Shown here in pieces: positions 16,067-24,493 of a DNA stretch of 64,000 nt. How positions within the stretch are numbered: position 1 is the stretch's first letter; each line of letters opens with the position of its first letter. A program made the position numbers and the translations under genes. The notes beneath the pieces are model-generated. The model had not been told where the DNA came from. It made no database searches and was given only the letters and a program-made list of their open reading frames with translations. This DNA comes from Eubacterium sp. (lineage in GTDB: Bacteria; Bacillota; Clostridia; Oscillospirales; Acutalibacteraceae). Where the stretch lies: the NCBI GenBank assembly GCA_017446095.1, contig JAFSRN010000008.1, positions 124,001 through 188,000 of the forward strand. The letters run 5' to 3'.

Positions 16067-16549
16067 ATGGACTTAACGTTTAAAACCGGGCACGGTATTT
16101 TTAATTACAGAGTTTGCGCCGTTATTATGCACAACAACAAGCTGCTTGCTATGAAAAACAATAATACGCCTTATTATTTTCTTCCGGGCGGCAGAGTCGC
16201 TTTGCACGAAACAACTGACAACGCCTTGCATCGCGAGCTTAAAGAAGAACTTGGAATTGAGGCAAAAATAGTAAGACCGCTGTGGTTTGCCCAGACATTT
16301 TTTGTTGAAGACCAAAGCAAAGAAAAATTTCACGAAATCTGTTTGTATTATTTAGTTGACGTTTCCGACACGCCGCTTGTAAAACAGGTTCAAATTGTTG
16401 GTCTTGAAACGCGGAATAACGAAATTTTTGAATGGCTTGATGTTGATACTCTTAACAGGCAATATTTGTATCCGCTGTTTATAAAAGAAAAAATAAACGA
16501 TTTGCCAGGCAAATTTGAAATGCTGACTGAATACGAATACCCTGTTTAA
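16067..16549 (+). CDS. NUDIX hydrolase
   Basis: The start MDLTFKTGHG has GGAGGGAG two bases upstream of the ATG. The 160-residue protein has a complete Nudix box, GGRVALHETTDNALHRELKE then ELGI, fitting Gx5Ex7REUxEExGU. It should hydrolyse a nucleoside diphosphate linked to another moiety; the substrate cannot be told. The gene stands alone behind the leader with the 5S-like sequence, so its expression may depend on read-through of the 16028-16057 terminator. Confidence 0.88.
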   Translation: MDLTFKTGHGIFNYRVCAVIMHNNKLLAMKNNNTPYYFLPGGRVALHETTDNALHRELKEELGIEAKIVRPLWFAQTFFVEDQSKEKFHEICLYYLVDVSDTPLVKQVQIVGLETRNNEIFEWLDVDTLNRQYLYPLFIKEKINDLPGKFEMLTEYEYPV

Positions 16550-16553
16550 TTAT

Positions 16554-16644
16554 GTAGGGGCGATTCACGAATCGCCCGCGGAGTGCTGTGGTCAGCACTC
16601 CCTACAAAAGAATAACCGTAGGGGTCGGCGTCCCCGACGACCCG
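16554..16644. repeat. Composite GTAGGG element and one further unit
   Basis: 16554-16605 has two hairpins (GATTCACGAATC and GAGTGCTGTGGTCAGCACTC) bounded by GTAGGG on the left and CCCTAC on the right, like a miniature inverted-repeat element. 16618-16644 is another unit, GTAGGGGTCGGCG then TCCCCGACGACCC. GTTAGCA-type heptamer traces lie at 16670-16700. Confidence 0.8.
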
Positions 16645-16709
16645 TTAATTGTCCGAGCACCGCGAGTAACCTAAAACTGCTAACGGCTAACTGAATTAAC
16701 TATTTACTT

Positions 16710-16738
16710 TTGACTGACAATGTAGTATAATGTATAAG
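16710..16738 (+). promoter_or_regulatory. Promoter of fba
   Basis: TTGACT (16710-16715), 17-bp spacer, TATAAG (16733-16738). A TATAAT at 16726 is too close to this -35. Confidence 0.55.
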
Positions 16739-16766
16739 ATAAATAATTATTAGGAGGGTATTAATT

Positions 16767-17708
16767 ATGCCACTTGTAACCACAACCGAAATGTTTAAAA
16801 AGGCGTACGAAGGCGGCTACGCTATCGGTGCTTTTAACGTAAACAATATGGAGATTGTGCAGGGTATCACAAGAGCTGCTAAAAAGCTTGAGGCACCTGT
16901 TATTCTGCAGTGCTCATCGGGCGCAAGGAAGTATGCAAGCCACGATTACCTTGTTGCAATGGTAAAGGCTGCTGCTGAGGAAACAGGACTTCCGATTGCA
17001 CTTCACCTTGACCACGGTCCGGATTTTGAAACCTGCAAAAGCTGCATTGACGGCGGTTTCACATCAGTAATGATTGACGGCTCCTCACTTCCTTATGAGG
17101 AAAATGTTAAGCTCACAAAGCAGGTAGTTGAGTACGCTCACGCACACGGCGTTGTTGTTGAGGGCGAGCTCGGCACGCTTGCAGGCGTTGAGGACGACGT
17201 TGTTGTTGAGGCTGGTAACGAATCATACACAAGACCTGAAGAAGTTTACGACTTTGCAACACGCACCGGCGTTGATTCGCTTGCTATCGCAATCGGCACA
17301 AGCCACGGCGCATACAAGTTTAAGCCGGGTCAGAAGCCGCAGCTTCGCTTTGACATCCTTGAAGAGGTTGAAAAGCAGCTTCCCGAATTCCCGATTGTAC
17401 TTCACGGCGCAAGCTCTGTAAATCAGGATCACATCAAGATGATTAACGAGTTCGGCGGCTCAATGCCTGACGCTATCGGCATCCCCGAGGATATGCTGCG
17501 CAAGGCTGCATCAATGGCTGTGTGCAAGGTTAACGTTGACTCGGATATCCGTATTGCAATGACTGCAGCGCTCAGAAAGCACTTTGCAGAGAACCCGACT
17601 CACTTCGACCCGCGCCAGTATCTCACCCCGGCAAGAGATCTCATCGAAGAGGTTGTTGCCCACAAGATTGACGTAGTATTCGGCGCATCAGGCCACGCAT
17701 TTGATTAA
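16767..17708 (+). CDS. fba: Class II fructose-bisphosphate aldolase
   Basis: A 313-residue enzyme of normal class II length. The zinc-binding and catalytic blocks are HLDHGPDFE (Asp and His), GELGTLAGVEDD, GTSHGAYKFK and LHGASSV. It cleaves fructose 1,6-bisphosphate in glycolysis and runs in reverse in gluconeogenesis. AGGAGGG lies 9 bases before the ATG. It is a single gene with its own promoter and common codons, as expected for an abundant enzyme. Confidence 0.96.
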   Translation: MPLVTTTEMFKKAYEGGYAIGAFNVNNMEIVQGITRAAKKLEAPVILQCSSGARKYASHDYLVAMVKAAAEETGLPIALHLDHGPDFETCKSCIDGGFTSVMIDGSSLPYEENVKLTKQVVEYAHAHGVVVEGELGTLAGVEDDVVVEAGNESYTRPEEVYDFATRTGVDSLAIAIGTSHGAYKFKPGQKPQLRFDILEEVEKQLPEFPIVLHGASSVNQDHIKMINEFGGSMPDAIGIPEDMLRKAASMAVCKVNVDSDIRIAMTAALRKHFAENPTHFDPRQYLTPARDLIEEVVAHKIDVVFGASGHAFD

Positions 17709-17717
17709 TAACCAAAA

Positions 17718-17826
17718 AGGCTCCCCTGTGTAAGGGGAGCTGTCGCATTTATGCGACTGAGGGGTTGTTACAATCCCTCAGTCTTGCCTTCGGCAATCCG
17801 CCTCCCTTTACACAAGGGAGGCTTTG
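17718..17826. repeat. CTCCC(N)GTGTAAGGG(G)AG-type repeat element
   Basis: About 109 bp. Left end CTCCCCTGTGTAAGGGGAG, then a stem pair GTCGCATTTATGCGAC, then CTGAGGGGTTGTTACAATCC with complement CCTCAG, then TTGCCTTCGGCAA, and a right end CTCCCTTTACACAAGGGAG. The ends are mutually inverted. Related fragments are at 18104-18153 and 45455-45503. Confidence 0.75.
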
Positions 17827-17828
17827 TT

Positions 17829-18011
17829 TTACATAAACGACGCTACCGCATCAATCACGTTTGTGATTTTGTTTGCGGTTTTTTTGATTGTGTGCTTTGT
17901 TGATGAAGCGGCGTTCATCTTATTGCTGCTCGCCATCATCGTAATAGCAGAGCACACCGCAAGCGTTGCGCCGATACCCTTCATAATATTTTTTGTTGTA
18001 TTAATTTTCAT
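17829..18011 (-). CDS. Small hydrophobic-helix protein
   Basis: A 60-residue protein starting MKINTTKNIMKGIG, with GGAGGAAT about 8 bases upstream, a strong sign of translation. One hydrophobic segment (GIGATLAVCSAITMMA) is followed by a basic Lys/Ser-rich helix ending in NKITNVIDAVASFM. I do not recognise a named family; size and layout resemble small YtxH-like membrane proteins. It sits between two repeat elements, its stop codon 2 bp from one of them. Confidence 0.6.
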   Translation of the reverse strand: MKINTTKNIMKGIGATLAVCSAITMMASSNKMNAASSTKHTIKKTANKITNVIDAVASFM

Positions 18012-18103
18012 AAAAAATTCCTCCAAAACAAATTATCGCCCTTCGGCAATAATATTATTTGTTTTAAGAGGAATAATAAAAATGTGAAATTTTGAAAATG
18101 TTT

Positions 18104-18153
18104 ACCCCTCATCAGTCACCTGCGGTGACAGCTTCCCCCCAAGGGGAAGCCTG
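18104..18153. repeat. Partial copy of the CTCCC-type element
   Basis: CCCCTCATCAGTCACC, TGCGGTGACAG and CTTCCCCCCAAGGGGAAGCC. This is a shorter relative of 17718-17826 on the other side of the small gene. Confidence 0.6.
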
Positions 18154-18163
18154 ATAGGTAAAT

Positions 18164-18634
18164 TTATAATTCTTTGATTGCCTGCCCTTTGATTCCGAGC
18201 AGGTGGTGGCTGAATTTTATGCCGTATGCCGTGCCGTCGGGGAATAGCTCGAGCAGCGGAATCATAACAAACCTGCGCTCTGTGTAGCGCGGATGCGGAA
18301 CGGTAAGATTTGCCGTTTCGATTTTTTCATTTTCCGCAAGAATAAGGTCAAGGTCGATGACGCGCGGACCGTTTTTGATTTCGCGCACCCTGCCGAAGCC
18401 TGCCTCAATGCCAAGGCAAACGCCAAGGATTTCATTTGGCTCAAGCTCGCTTTCAATCTCAATGCAGGCGTTGTAAAAATCCTGCTGGTCAGCGTAGCCT
18501 ACAGGCTCGGTTTCGTAGTTTGCAGACCTGCGAAGCACCTTTGTTTTAGGCACAAGGTCAAACGCGCTTACCGCGTCGTCGATATTCTGTTTTCTGTCAC
18601 CGATATTGGTGCCTATGCCGATAATGTATTTCAT
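18164..18634 (-). CDS. folK: 6-hydroxymethyl-7,8-dihydropterin pyrophosphokinase
   Basis: The start MKYIIGIGTNIGDR gives 156 residues, normal for FolK. Conserved features are GTNIGDR, YETEPVGYADQQDFYNAC, and GPRVIDLDLIL with the Mg/ATP-binding Asp pair, then VPHPRYTERRFVMIPL. It transfers pyrophosphate from ATP to the pterin. It is the last gene of the folate operon; no clear Shine-Dalgarno is seen, which suits coupling to folB 20 bp upstream. Confidence 0.95.
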   Translation of the reverse strand: MKYIIGIGTNIGDRKQNIDDAVSAFDLVPKTKVLRRSANYETEPVGYADQQDFYNACIEIESELEPNEILGVCLGIEAGFGRVREIKNGPRVIDLDLILAENEKIETANLTVPHPRYTERRFVMIPLLELFPDGTAYGIKFSHHLLGIKGQAIKEL

Positions 18635-18653
18635 AACAACTCTGCTAACTATA

Positions 18654-19016
18654 TCAATTTCGACTTCTCGAAATAGATACTGCCATGTACTCAAAATCTG
18701 CTTTTACGGGTGCTTCGGGCTTTTTGACTGTAACATCAACGCGTGTAACGGGCTCAAACGCGTCTAAAACGGCGTCTGCCACGATTTGAGCGGCTTTTTC
18801 GATTAAGTCATAACTCGTCTGCGTAAACGCCCTGTTAACCGTTTTTACCACCTTTGCGTAGGAAACCGTGTCGTCCAGATTATCGCTGTGGCAGGCTTTT
18901 GTGATGTTGACATAGTAGTCGATATCAATAAAAAAGTTCTGCCCGTTTTCCTTCTCCTCCGGATTCACGCCGTGATACGCAAAAAGCTTTAAGTTTTTTA
19001 TTGTGATTTTGTCCAT
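18654..19016 (-). CDS. folB: Dihydroneopterin aldolase
   Basis: 120 residues, with the family motifs LFAYHGVNPEEKENGQ (substrate Glu), the DTVSYAKVV block and LIEKAAQIVADAVL, then VTVKKPEAPV with the catalytic Lys. It converts dihydroneopterin to the hydroxymethyl pterin used by FolK. Its start overlaps the end of folP by 19 bp. Confidence 0.95.
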   Translation of the reverse strand: MDKITIKNLKLFAYHGVNPEEKENGQNFFIDIDYYVNITKACHSDNLDDTVSYAKVVKTVNRAFTQTSYDLIEKAAQIVADAVLDAFEPVTRVDVTVKKPEAPVKADFEYMAVSISRSRN

Positions 19017-19795
19017 TTTTTGAGTTCCTTTGCCGTCAAAATGCCCTTAATTTCATTTTTAACATCGTGTATGCGGATTATATCCGCGCCGCCGAGGATT
19101 GCCGCTGTGTCGGCTGCAATGTTGCCGTAAATGCGCTCTGTGGGGTTTTGCGTTTGCGACGCCGCACCGATAACGCGCTTGCGGCTTGTACCGAGCAGCA
19201 GCGGATAATCGGGCAGTTTGTACGCGCTGACGTTTGCGATAAGCTCAAGATTTTGCTCATACGTTTTGCCGAAACCGATGCCCATATCAAGGCAAATCTG
19301 CGCCTTGTTTATGCCGAAATCCGCGCAGCGCTGCACCATATCCTCAAAAAACGCCTTAACTTCGCTCTCCGAGCCGTCGCCGTTGTGCATAATCACCCAG
19401 CCTGCGCCGCTGTTTTTGACAATTTGTGCCATATCGGTGTTGAAAACGCCGCTGACGTCGTTGATAATATCCGCCCCGTTTTCTACAGCCCACTGTGCAA
19501 CCGCAGGAAAATAAGTGTCAACGGATATAGGCTTGTCCGTTTTTTTGCGCAGCACGGGCAGAACACCGCTTAAACGGCTGATTTCTTCCTCCGGCGGAAT
19601 TTCCGTATAACCCGGACGTGTAGACTGTGCGCCGAGGTCGATAATATCCGCGCCGTCGCTGATAAGCTCAAGCGCATATTCAACCGCTTTTTCGCCGTCA
19701 AAATGCGCGCCGCCGTCCGAAAACGAATCCGGCGTAACATTCACAATGCCCATAATTATCGGGCGGTTATTTATAATCGTGTTAAAGTTAAACAT
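18998..19795 (-). CDS. folP: Dihydropteroate synthase
   Basis: A 265-residue TIM barrel. Signatures: IMGIVNVTPDSFSDGG, DIIDLGAQSTRPG, the DISGV-like NDVSGV, and LLLGTSRKR, which binds the pterin pyrophosphate; RIHDV is near the end. It joins pABA to the pterin and is the sulfonamide target. It lies between folE (20 bp upstream) and folB. Confidence 0.96.
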   Translation of the reverse strand: MFNFNTIINNRPIIMGIVNVTPDSFSDGGAHFDGEKAVEYALELISDGADIIDLGAQSTRPGYTEIPPEEEISRLSGVLPVLRKKTDKPISVDTYFPAVAQWAVENGADIINDVSGVFNTDMAQIVKNSGAGWVIMHNGDGSESEVKAFFEDMVQRCADFGINKAQICLDMGIGFGKTYEQNLELIANVSAYKLPDYPLLLGTSRKRVIGAASQTQNPTERIYGNIAADTAAILGGADIIRIHDVKNEIKGILTAKELKKWTKSQ

Positions 19796-19815
19796 ATAAA
19801 ATAATTATGAATTTA

Positions 19816-20385
19816 TCATTTAGTTAATAACGACAATACTTCTGCTCTTGAGCGCGGGTCGGTGCGCATAATTCCGCGAAGGGCGGAAGTCTGCGTTTTT
19901 GCACCGAAAGCACGCGCGCCGCGGATTGACATGCACATATGCTCTGCCTCAATAATTACCGCAACGCCCTGCGGCGACAGATTTTCGTTAAGAAAGTCGG
20001 CAATATCGTGTGTTAAGCGTTCCTGCACCTGCGGTTTTTTTGCAAAATTTTCCACAATTCGCGCAAGCTTTGACAATCCGATAATCTTATTATCGCTTGG
20101 TATGTAGGCAATATGCGCTGTGCCGACAAACGGCAGAAGATGGTGTTCGCACATAGATGAAAAAGGAATATCACGCACGATAACCATTTCGTCATTCGAC
20201 TTTTCGTCGAACATTTTGAGGTGGCGTTTAGGGTCCTCATCAAGACCGCAAAACATTTCCTCATACATATTTGCAACGCGCTGCGGCGTTTCCACAAGCC
20301 CTGCTCTGTCAGGGTCTTCGCCCACTGCGATAAGTATATCGCGCACCGCGTTTTTGATAATTTCTTTATTTTCCGGTGTTATCAT
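19816..20385 (-). CDS. folE: GTP cyclohydrolase I
   Basis: A 189-residue enzyme with the zinc ligands in [10 protein letters not shown] and the third ligand in [26 protein letters not shown] is also typical. It opens GTP to dihydroneopterin triphosphate, the first step of folate synthesis. It is the first folate gene of the operon and starts 9 bp after the stop of the upstream LCP-like gene, so the two may share a transcript. Confidence 0.96.
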   Translation of the reverse strand: MITPENKEIIKNAVRDILIAVGEDPDRAGLVETPQRVANMYEEMFCGLDEDPKRHLKMFDEKSNDEMVIVRDIPFSSMCEHHLLPFVGTAHIAYIPSDNKIIGLSKLARIVENFAKKPQVQERLTHDIADFLNENLSPQGVAVIIEAEHMCMSIRGARAFGAKTQTSALRGIMRTDPRSRAEVLSLLTK

Positions 20386-20394
20386 AATTTCTCC

Positions 20395-21312
20395 TTAACT
20401 GAAATATCCCTTGATGTTCTTAATTGAATCCTGCGTGAGTTCATTTTTTTCGTAGTTGACTTCCGCACTGTAAACGGTGATATCATTGCTCATTTTACAA
20501 AATACCATAAGCGCGTCCTTACCGTTTTCAAAATTACGCACGGTTATATTGGTTGATGAGGATTTAATAAGAAGCCTGAACAGCGAATCGCTGTCCTCAT
20601 AGTTATCCTCATTAAAAAGGCTTGTGTATGCGCGCATAAGCACTTCATTTTGCAGGGAATAATTTTTTTCCTTTTCGCTGTAATAGCGCAGCAGGTTGGA
20701 AAAGTTTTTTGCGTCCAGCGTTTCGTCCCCTTCTTTAACATGGATTGTGTACTTATCGTCGCTGTCGCCGCCGCTGAACTTAACCTCTTTGTAAATCGGG
20801 CAGATAAACGTGCCGAGCTTGTCGCAGAAATTTACAAAATTTGAATTTTTAAACGCAACGTAATAGTCAATCTGTATGCCAAGATATTCGGTGATTTTAG
20901 TCTGCAGGGACGCACCGCCGCCGGCTGCGTAGATATCAATCATTTTTTCGCCGTTAATCAGCGTTTTTGGCGACAGGGCACAGAATTTGTACGCTTTGCC
21001 GCTTTTGTCAGCCTGCAGAAGATAAATATAGTGAATTGATTTTTCAAAATCGTCGGTTTCAAAAATCAGATAATTTGTTTTACCCTCAATCTCGGGCAGT
21101 ACTTCTTCCGTTACACTTTCCTGCGTTACGGTAACCTCGCCATTGCCGAAAAAGTCTGCTGCAGACGAATAGTTGCGCGACAGCAGCACAAGGAATACAG
21201 CCGTAAAAATAACGGTAAAAACAAGGATTATATGCAGTATCCGAGCTTCCTTACTGCTTTTATAATCGGATTTAGGAATATAAAAATCGCCCCTGTTTTT
21301 AAAAATTTTCAT
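20395..21312 (-). CDS. Degenerate LytR-CpsA-Psr (LCP)-like membrane protein
   Basis: 305 residues: a cytosolic tail (1-25), a transmembrane helix (about 27-46), and an extracellular domain. The order of the latter matches LCP proteins: an ALSPKTLI strand in the place of the catalytic SIPRDT, ITEYLGIQIDYYVAFK, and LDAKNFSNLLRYYSEKE. The Arg/Asp residues that bind the lipid pyrophosphate appear to be missing (PKT instead of PRDT), so transferase activity is doubtful. It runs divergently from dnaA and in front of the folate operon. The assignment rests on local motifs only. Confidence 0.6.
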   Translation of the reverse strand: MKIFKNRGDFYIPKSDYKSSKEARILHIILVFTVIFTAVFLVLLSRNYSSAADFFGNGEVTVTQESVTEEVLPEIEGKTNYLIFETDDFEKSIHYIYLLQADKSGKAYKFCALSPKTLINGEKMIDIYAAGGGASLQTKITEYLGIQIDYYVAFKNSNFVNFCDKLGTFICPIYKEVKFSGGDSDDKYTIHVKEGDETLDAKNFSNLLRYYSEKEKNYSLQNEVLMRAYTSLFNEDNYEDSDSLFRLLIKSSSTNITVRNFENGKDALMVFCKMSNDITVYSAEVNYEKNELTQDSIKNIKGYFS

Positions 21313-21451
21313 ATATTAACCCCATAAAATTAATGATACTTTATTATATAATACTGCACAAAAAAATTCAATCATAATTATAAATTATGTTTTTTTGCTG
21401 TATGTGCTAAAATATTAATGTTTTTAATTATTAAAATATTTTAAATATATA

Positions 21452-21512
21452 TTGACTAAATTAATTAATTTTATTATAATAAATAATGCTATTTTATAAT
21501 TAGTTTTGAACA
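21452..21512 (+). promoter_or_regulatory. dnaA promoter with a DnaA-box-like site in the leader
   Basis: TTGACT (21452-21457), 17 bp, TATAAT (21475-21480). TTTTGAACA at 21504-21512 lies about 18 bp after the expected start point and 25 bp before the ATG, placed for autorepression. The surrounding 21313-21536 is very AT-rich with no gene. Confidence 0.7.
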
Positions 21513-21536
21513 TTACATATATTGAAAGGTTGAAAA

Positions 21537-22874
21537 ATGGAGAACATACAGGATTTAACAAAAAACGTACTGATGTACTGTAAAGAGAGGACAACCGATA
21601 CAGCGTACAAGCTTTGGCTTGAGCCGATACAGATTTCCGAGTTTAAGGACAATACGGCGAGCATCTTCTTTTCAAACGAATTTAAAAAGAATACAGTTGT
21701 TTCGCAGTATAATGATCTTATTACGGAAGCGCTTGAAGCTGTGTGCGGTTTCCCGGTAGAGCCTTACTACTATTCCCCGCAGTCGCTTATGGATGAGGAT
21801 TCAAAGCAGCAGATATCTTTAATTGATTTTAAAAACGATATTTTTACTTTTGACAATTTCATCGTAGGCAACTCAAACAAATTTGCATACACCGCAGCAA
21901 AGGCAATCGCTGCCGACCCGGGCGGACAGATTAATAAGAAAAACAGCATTTCAAACTACAATCCGCTGTTTATTTACGGTAATTCAGGTCTGGGCAAAAC
22001 GCATCTGCTAAATGCTATCAGCAACCAGATTCGCCTTGATTACCCTGATATGAAGGTTGTTTACATCAAGAGCGAGGATTTTCTTAACGAATTTATGGCG
22101 GTTCTTACAAATAAGAACACCGAGGAATTTCGTAATAAATATAGAAATGTAGACGTTCTTCTTGTGGATGATATTCAATATATCGCAGGTAAGGAAGCTA
22201 CAGAGTGGGAATTTTTTCACACCTTTAACGCTCTTGTTGACAACGGCAAGCAGGTAGTTCTCACTTCAGACAGACCGCCGAAGGATATTCAGTCGATTAT
22301 CGACAGACTGCGCAACAGGTTTGAAAGCGGACTTATTGTTGATATTCAGATTCCCGAATATGAAACACGCTGTGCAATAATCAAGCGCAAAGCGCAGCTG
22401 CTTAATTTTGAAATACCTGAAAATGTAATCAATTATATTGCAGAGCGCATCAAATCTAACATCCGTCAGCTTGAGGGTATTACCAAAAAGCTGCACGCAA
22501 TGTGTACATACGGCGAGGAAACACCTACTATTGCACTTGCACAGGCTGCAATTAAGGACGTGCTTAACGACGTGCAGCCCGTGCCGATTACAATCAACCG
22601 TATTGTTGATGAAGTTAGCCGCACAACAGGCATTTCCGTTGAGGATATTTACAGCAAAAAGCATACCGCAGAGGTTTCCGACGCGAGGAAGATGTGCTTT
22701 TACATCGTGCGCGAGGTTACAAATATCAGTTATGATGATATCGGCAAGGAGTTTAACCGTAATCACTCAACCGTTATGTATAATGTTAATAAGCTTGGCG
22801 AAACCTTAAAGCAGAATTCAGCGCTTAATTCGCAGGTGCTTGATATAATTAATAACATCAAGGATAACCAATAA
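21537..22874 (+). CDS. dnaA: Chromosomal replication initiator DnaA
   Basis: A 445-residue protein with all four domains: N-terminal interaction domain (1-80), short linker, AAA+ ATPase with Walker A GNSGLGKTHL (about 148-157) and Walker B VLLVDDIQYI, and the C-terminal DNA-binding domain with EFNRNHSTVMYNVNKL. It binds the 9-mers in the following gap and opens oriC. GAAAGG lies upstream of the ATG. Base composition is more AT-rich than in the flanking operons. Confidence 0.98.
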   Translation: MENIQDLTKNVLMYCKERTTDTAYKLWLEPIQISEFKDNTASIFFSNEFKKNTVVSQYNDLITEALEAVCGFPVEPYYYSPQSLMDEDSKQQISLIDFKNDIFTFDNFIVGNSNKFAYTAAKAIAADPGGQINKKNSISNYNPLFIYGNSGLGKTHLLNAISNQIRLDYPDMKVVYIKSEDFLNEFMAVLTNKNTEEFRNKYRNVDVLLVDDIQYIAGKEATEWEFFHTFNALVDNGKQVVLTSDRPPKDIQSIIDRLRNRFESGLIVDIQIPEYETRCAIIKRKAQLLNFEIPENVINYIAERIKSNIRQLEGITKKLHAMCTYGEETPTIALAQAAIKDVLNDVQPVPITINRIVDEVSRTTGISVEDIYSKKHTAEVSDARKMCFYIVREVTNISYDDIGKEFNRNHSTVMYNVNKLGETLKQNSALNSQVLDIINNIKDNQ

Positions 22875-22875
22875 A

Positions 22876-23031
22876 TTTTCAACAAAATTTTAGTTTTCAA
22901 CATTCAGATTTTAAACATGCTATGTTCAAAAAATAAATTTTCAACATTATCAACATTTTTTTAACATAAAATTTTTCCTGATTGTTGACAGAAATTTACA
23001 GGTATATCAACGTTTTTAAGAGTTTTAAACA
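22876..23031. other. oriC: Origin of replication (oriC), DnaA-box cluster
   Basis: The dnaA-dnaN gap (22875-23139) has eight 9-mers close to the DnaA box. TTTTCAACA at 22876, 22894 and 22938; TTATCAACA at 22947 (one change from TTATCCACA); TTTTAAACA at 22909 and 23023; TTTTTAACA at 22958; and TGTTCAAAA (reverse) at 22923. T-rich stretches that could unwind lie between them. Location next to dnaA supports the call. Confidence 0.8.
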
Positions 23032-23139
23032 TTTTGCACCGACTATACTAATACAAATACAAGTAGATATTATTGATGAAAAAGCAAAAACTGCGTTTTT
23101 GAAAAATACTGCAGCTTTTGCGGGAAAGGAATTGTTCAG

Positions 23140-24252
23140 ATGAAATTTTTATGCAATACAAAGGAACTTTCTGTAGCGTGCAACAACGTTATGCGCGCAG
23201 TAAGCACAAAAGATACAATACCCACAATCGGCGGTATTCTTATTGAATGTGATTCAAACAAGCTCAGCCTGGTTGGCTATGACTTTGAGTTTGGTATTAA
23301 TACTATTATAGATGTTGAAATGGAAGAAGCCGGCAGCATTGTTATCAACGCAAAGGTATTGTGCGATATTATCAACAAGCTCGCTGACGAAAATGTTACT
23401 ATTGAAACTAACGGAACCTCCGTATCTATCATCAGCGGCGCGGCTCACTATAATATCACAGGTATTGACGCAAACGATTATCCAGAGCTTCCGGGCGTTA
23501 ATAACGGCACGTCAATCACATTTGACCAGGGAATTATTTATTCAATGGTCAGCCAGACTATTTTTGCCGTTGCAGACAGTGAAAGCGGCAAGCCTGTTTA
23601 CACAGGTATTAAGTTTGATATTAAAAACGACGAGTTTACTATGATCGGCGTTGATGGATTCAGACTTGCTATCCGTAAAGAAAAAATTAATTATGCAAGC
23701 GACGAGCTTGAATTTATTGTTCCTAAAAAAACAATCAGGGAACTTATCAAGCTGTTTGACGGTAAAGAGGAAAATAAGCTTAACATCAACGTCGGCAAAC
23801 GCCATATAATTTTCGAAATCGGTAATTATTCAATTATCAGCAGACTGCTTGAGGGCGACTTTATTGATTATAAAACCGTTATCCAGAACGCAATCAACAC
23901 AACGGTTCTTATTAATACAAAGGACGCAATCAGCTGCATCCAGCGCACGCTGCCTGTAATTGAAAATAATCAGAAAAACCCGATAAGATGTCTGTTTGAT
24001 AACGATGAAATGCGAGTTTCAACAGTTTCAAGCCTCGGCAGATTTGTTGACTATACTCACGCAAACACATCGGGCGAGAGAGTTGAAATTGGCTTTAATT
24101 CAAAGTTTATGCTCGACGCACTCAACGCTTCAGACACGGACGAGGTTAAGATTGAGATTTCCGGTCCTGTTTCACCTGTTAAGATTATGCCGATGACGGG
24201 CGACAGCTTTTTATTCCTTGTATTACCGATGAGGCTGCGGAATGAAAATTAA
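23140..24252 (+). CDS. dnaN: DNA polymerase III beta subunit (sliding clamp)
   Basis: 370 residues, normal for DnaN, with three clamp domains. Typical features are the N-terminal MKFLCNTKELSVACNNVMRA, the repeated hydrophobic/acidic pattern, VGVDGFRLA-like MIGVDGFRLAIRK, and the C-terminal PVKIMPMTGDSFLFLVLPMR. It rings DNA and tethers polymerases. AAAGGA is upstream. Its last 11 bases overlap yaaA. Confidence 0.97.
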   Translation: MKFLCNTKELSVACNNVMRAVSTKDTIPTIGGILIECDSNKLSLVGYDFEFGINTIIDVEMEEAGSIVINAKVLCDIINKLADENVTIETNGTSVSIISGAAHYNITGIDANDYPELPGVNNGTSITFDQGIIYSMVSQTIFAVADSESGKPVYTGIKFDIKNDEFTMIGVDGFRLAIRKEKINYASDELEFIVPKKTIRELIKLFDGKEENKLNINVGKRHIIFEIGNYSIISRLLEGDFIDYKTVIQNAINTTVLINTKDAISCIQRTLPVIENNQKNPIRCLFDNDEMRVSTVSSLGRFVDYTHANTSGERVEIGFNSKFMLDALNASDTDEVKIEISGPVSPVKIMPMTGDSFLFLVLPMRLRNEN

Positions 24253-24493
24253 TGTTAAAGTAAAAGAACATAATAAAGAAACGGTTTACATAAGTACTGA
24301 TTTTATTCAGTTGCAGTCGTTTTTAAAATTTAAAGGAATCAGCGAAACGGGCGGTCAGGCAAAGGAATTTATACAGGACGGTATCATCCGTGTAAACGGC
24401 GAAGTGTGCACCGCAAGGGGTAAAAAACTCCGCAATGGCGACGTTGTGAGCGCGTTTGGTACTGATTACATTATAGTAAATGAAAATAAATAG
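24242..24493 (+). CDS. yaaA: S4-domain RNA-binding protein YaaA (RlbA)
   Basis: 83 residues with a single S4 domain: TDFIQLQSFLKFKGISETGG, FIQDGIIRVNGEV and TARGKKLRNGDVV. The position between dnaN and recF is conserved across Firmicutes. It probably binds rRNA during ribosome assembly. It overlaps dnaN by 11 bp and recF by 14 bp, so all three are coupled. Confidence 0.93.
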   Translation: MKINVKVKEHNKETVYISTDFIQLQSFLKFKGISETGGQAKEFIQDGIIRVNGEVCTARGKKLRNGDVVSAFGTDYIIVNENK

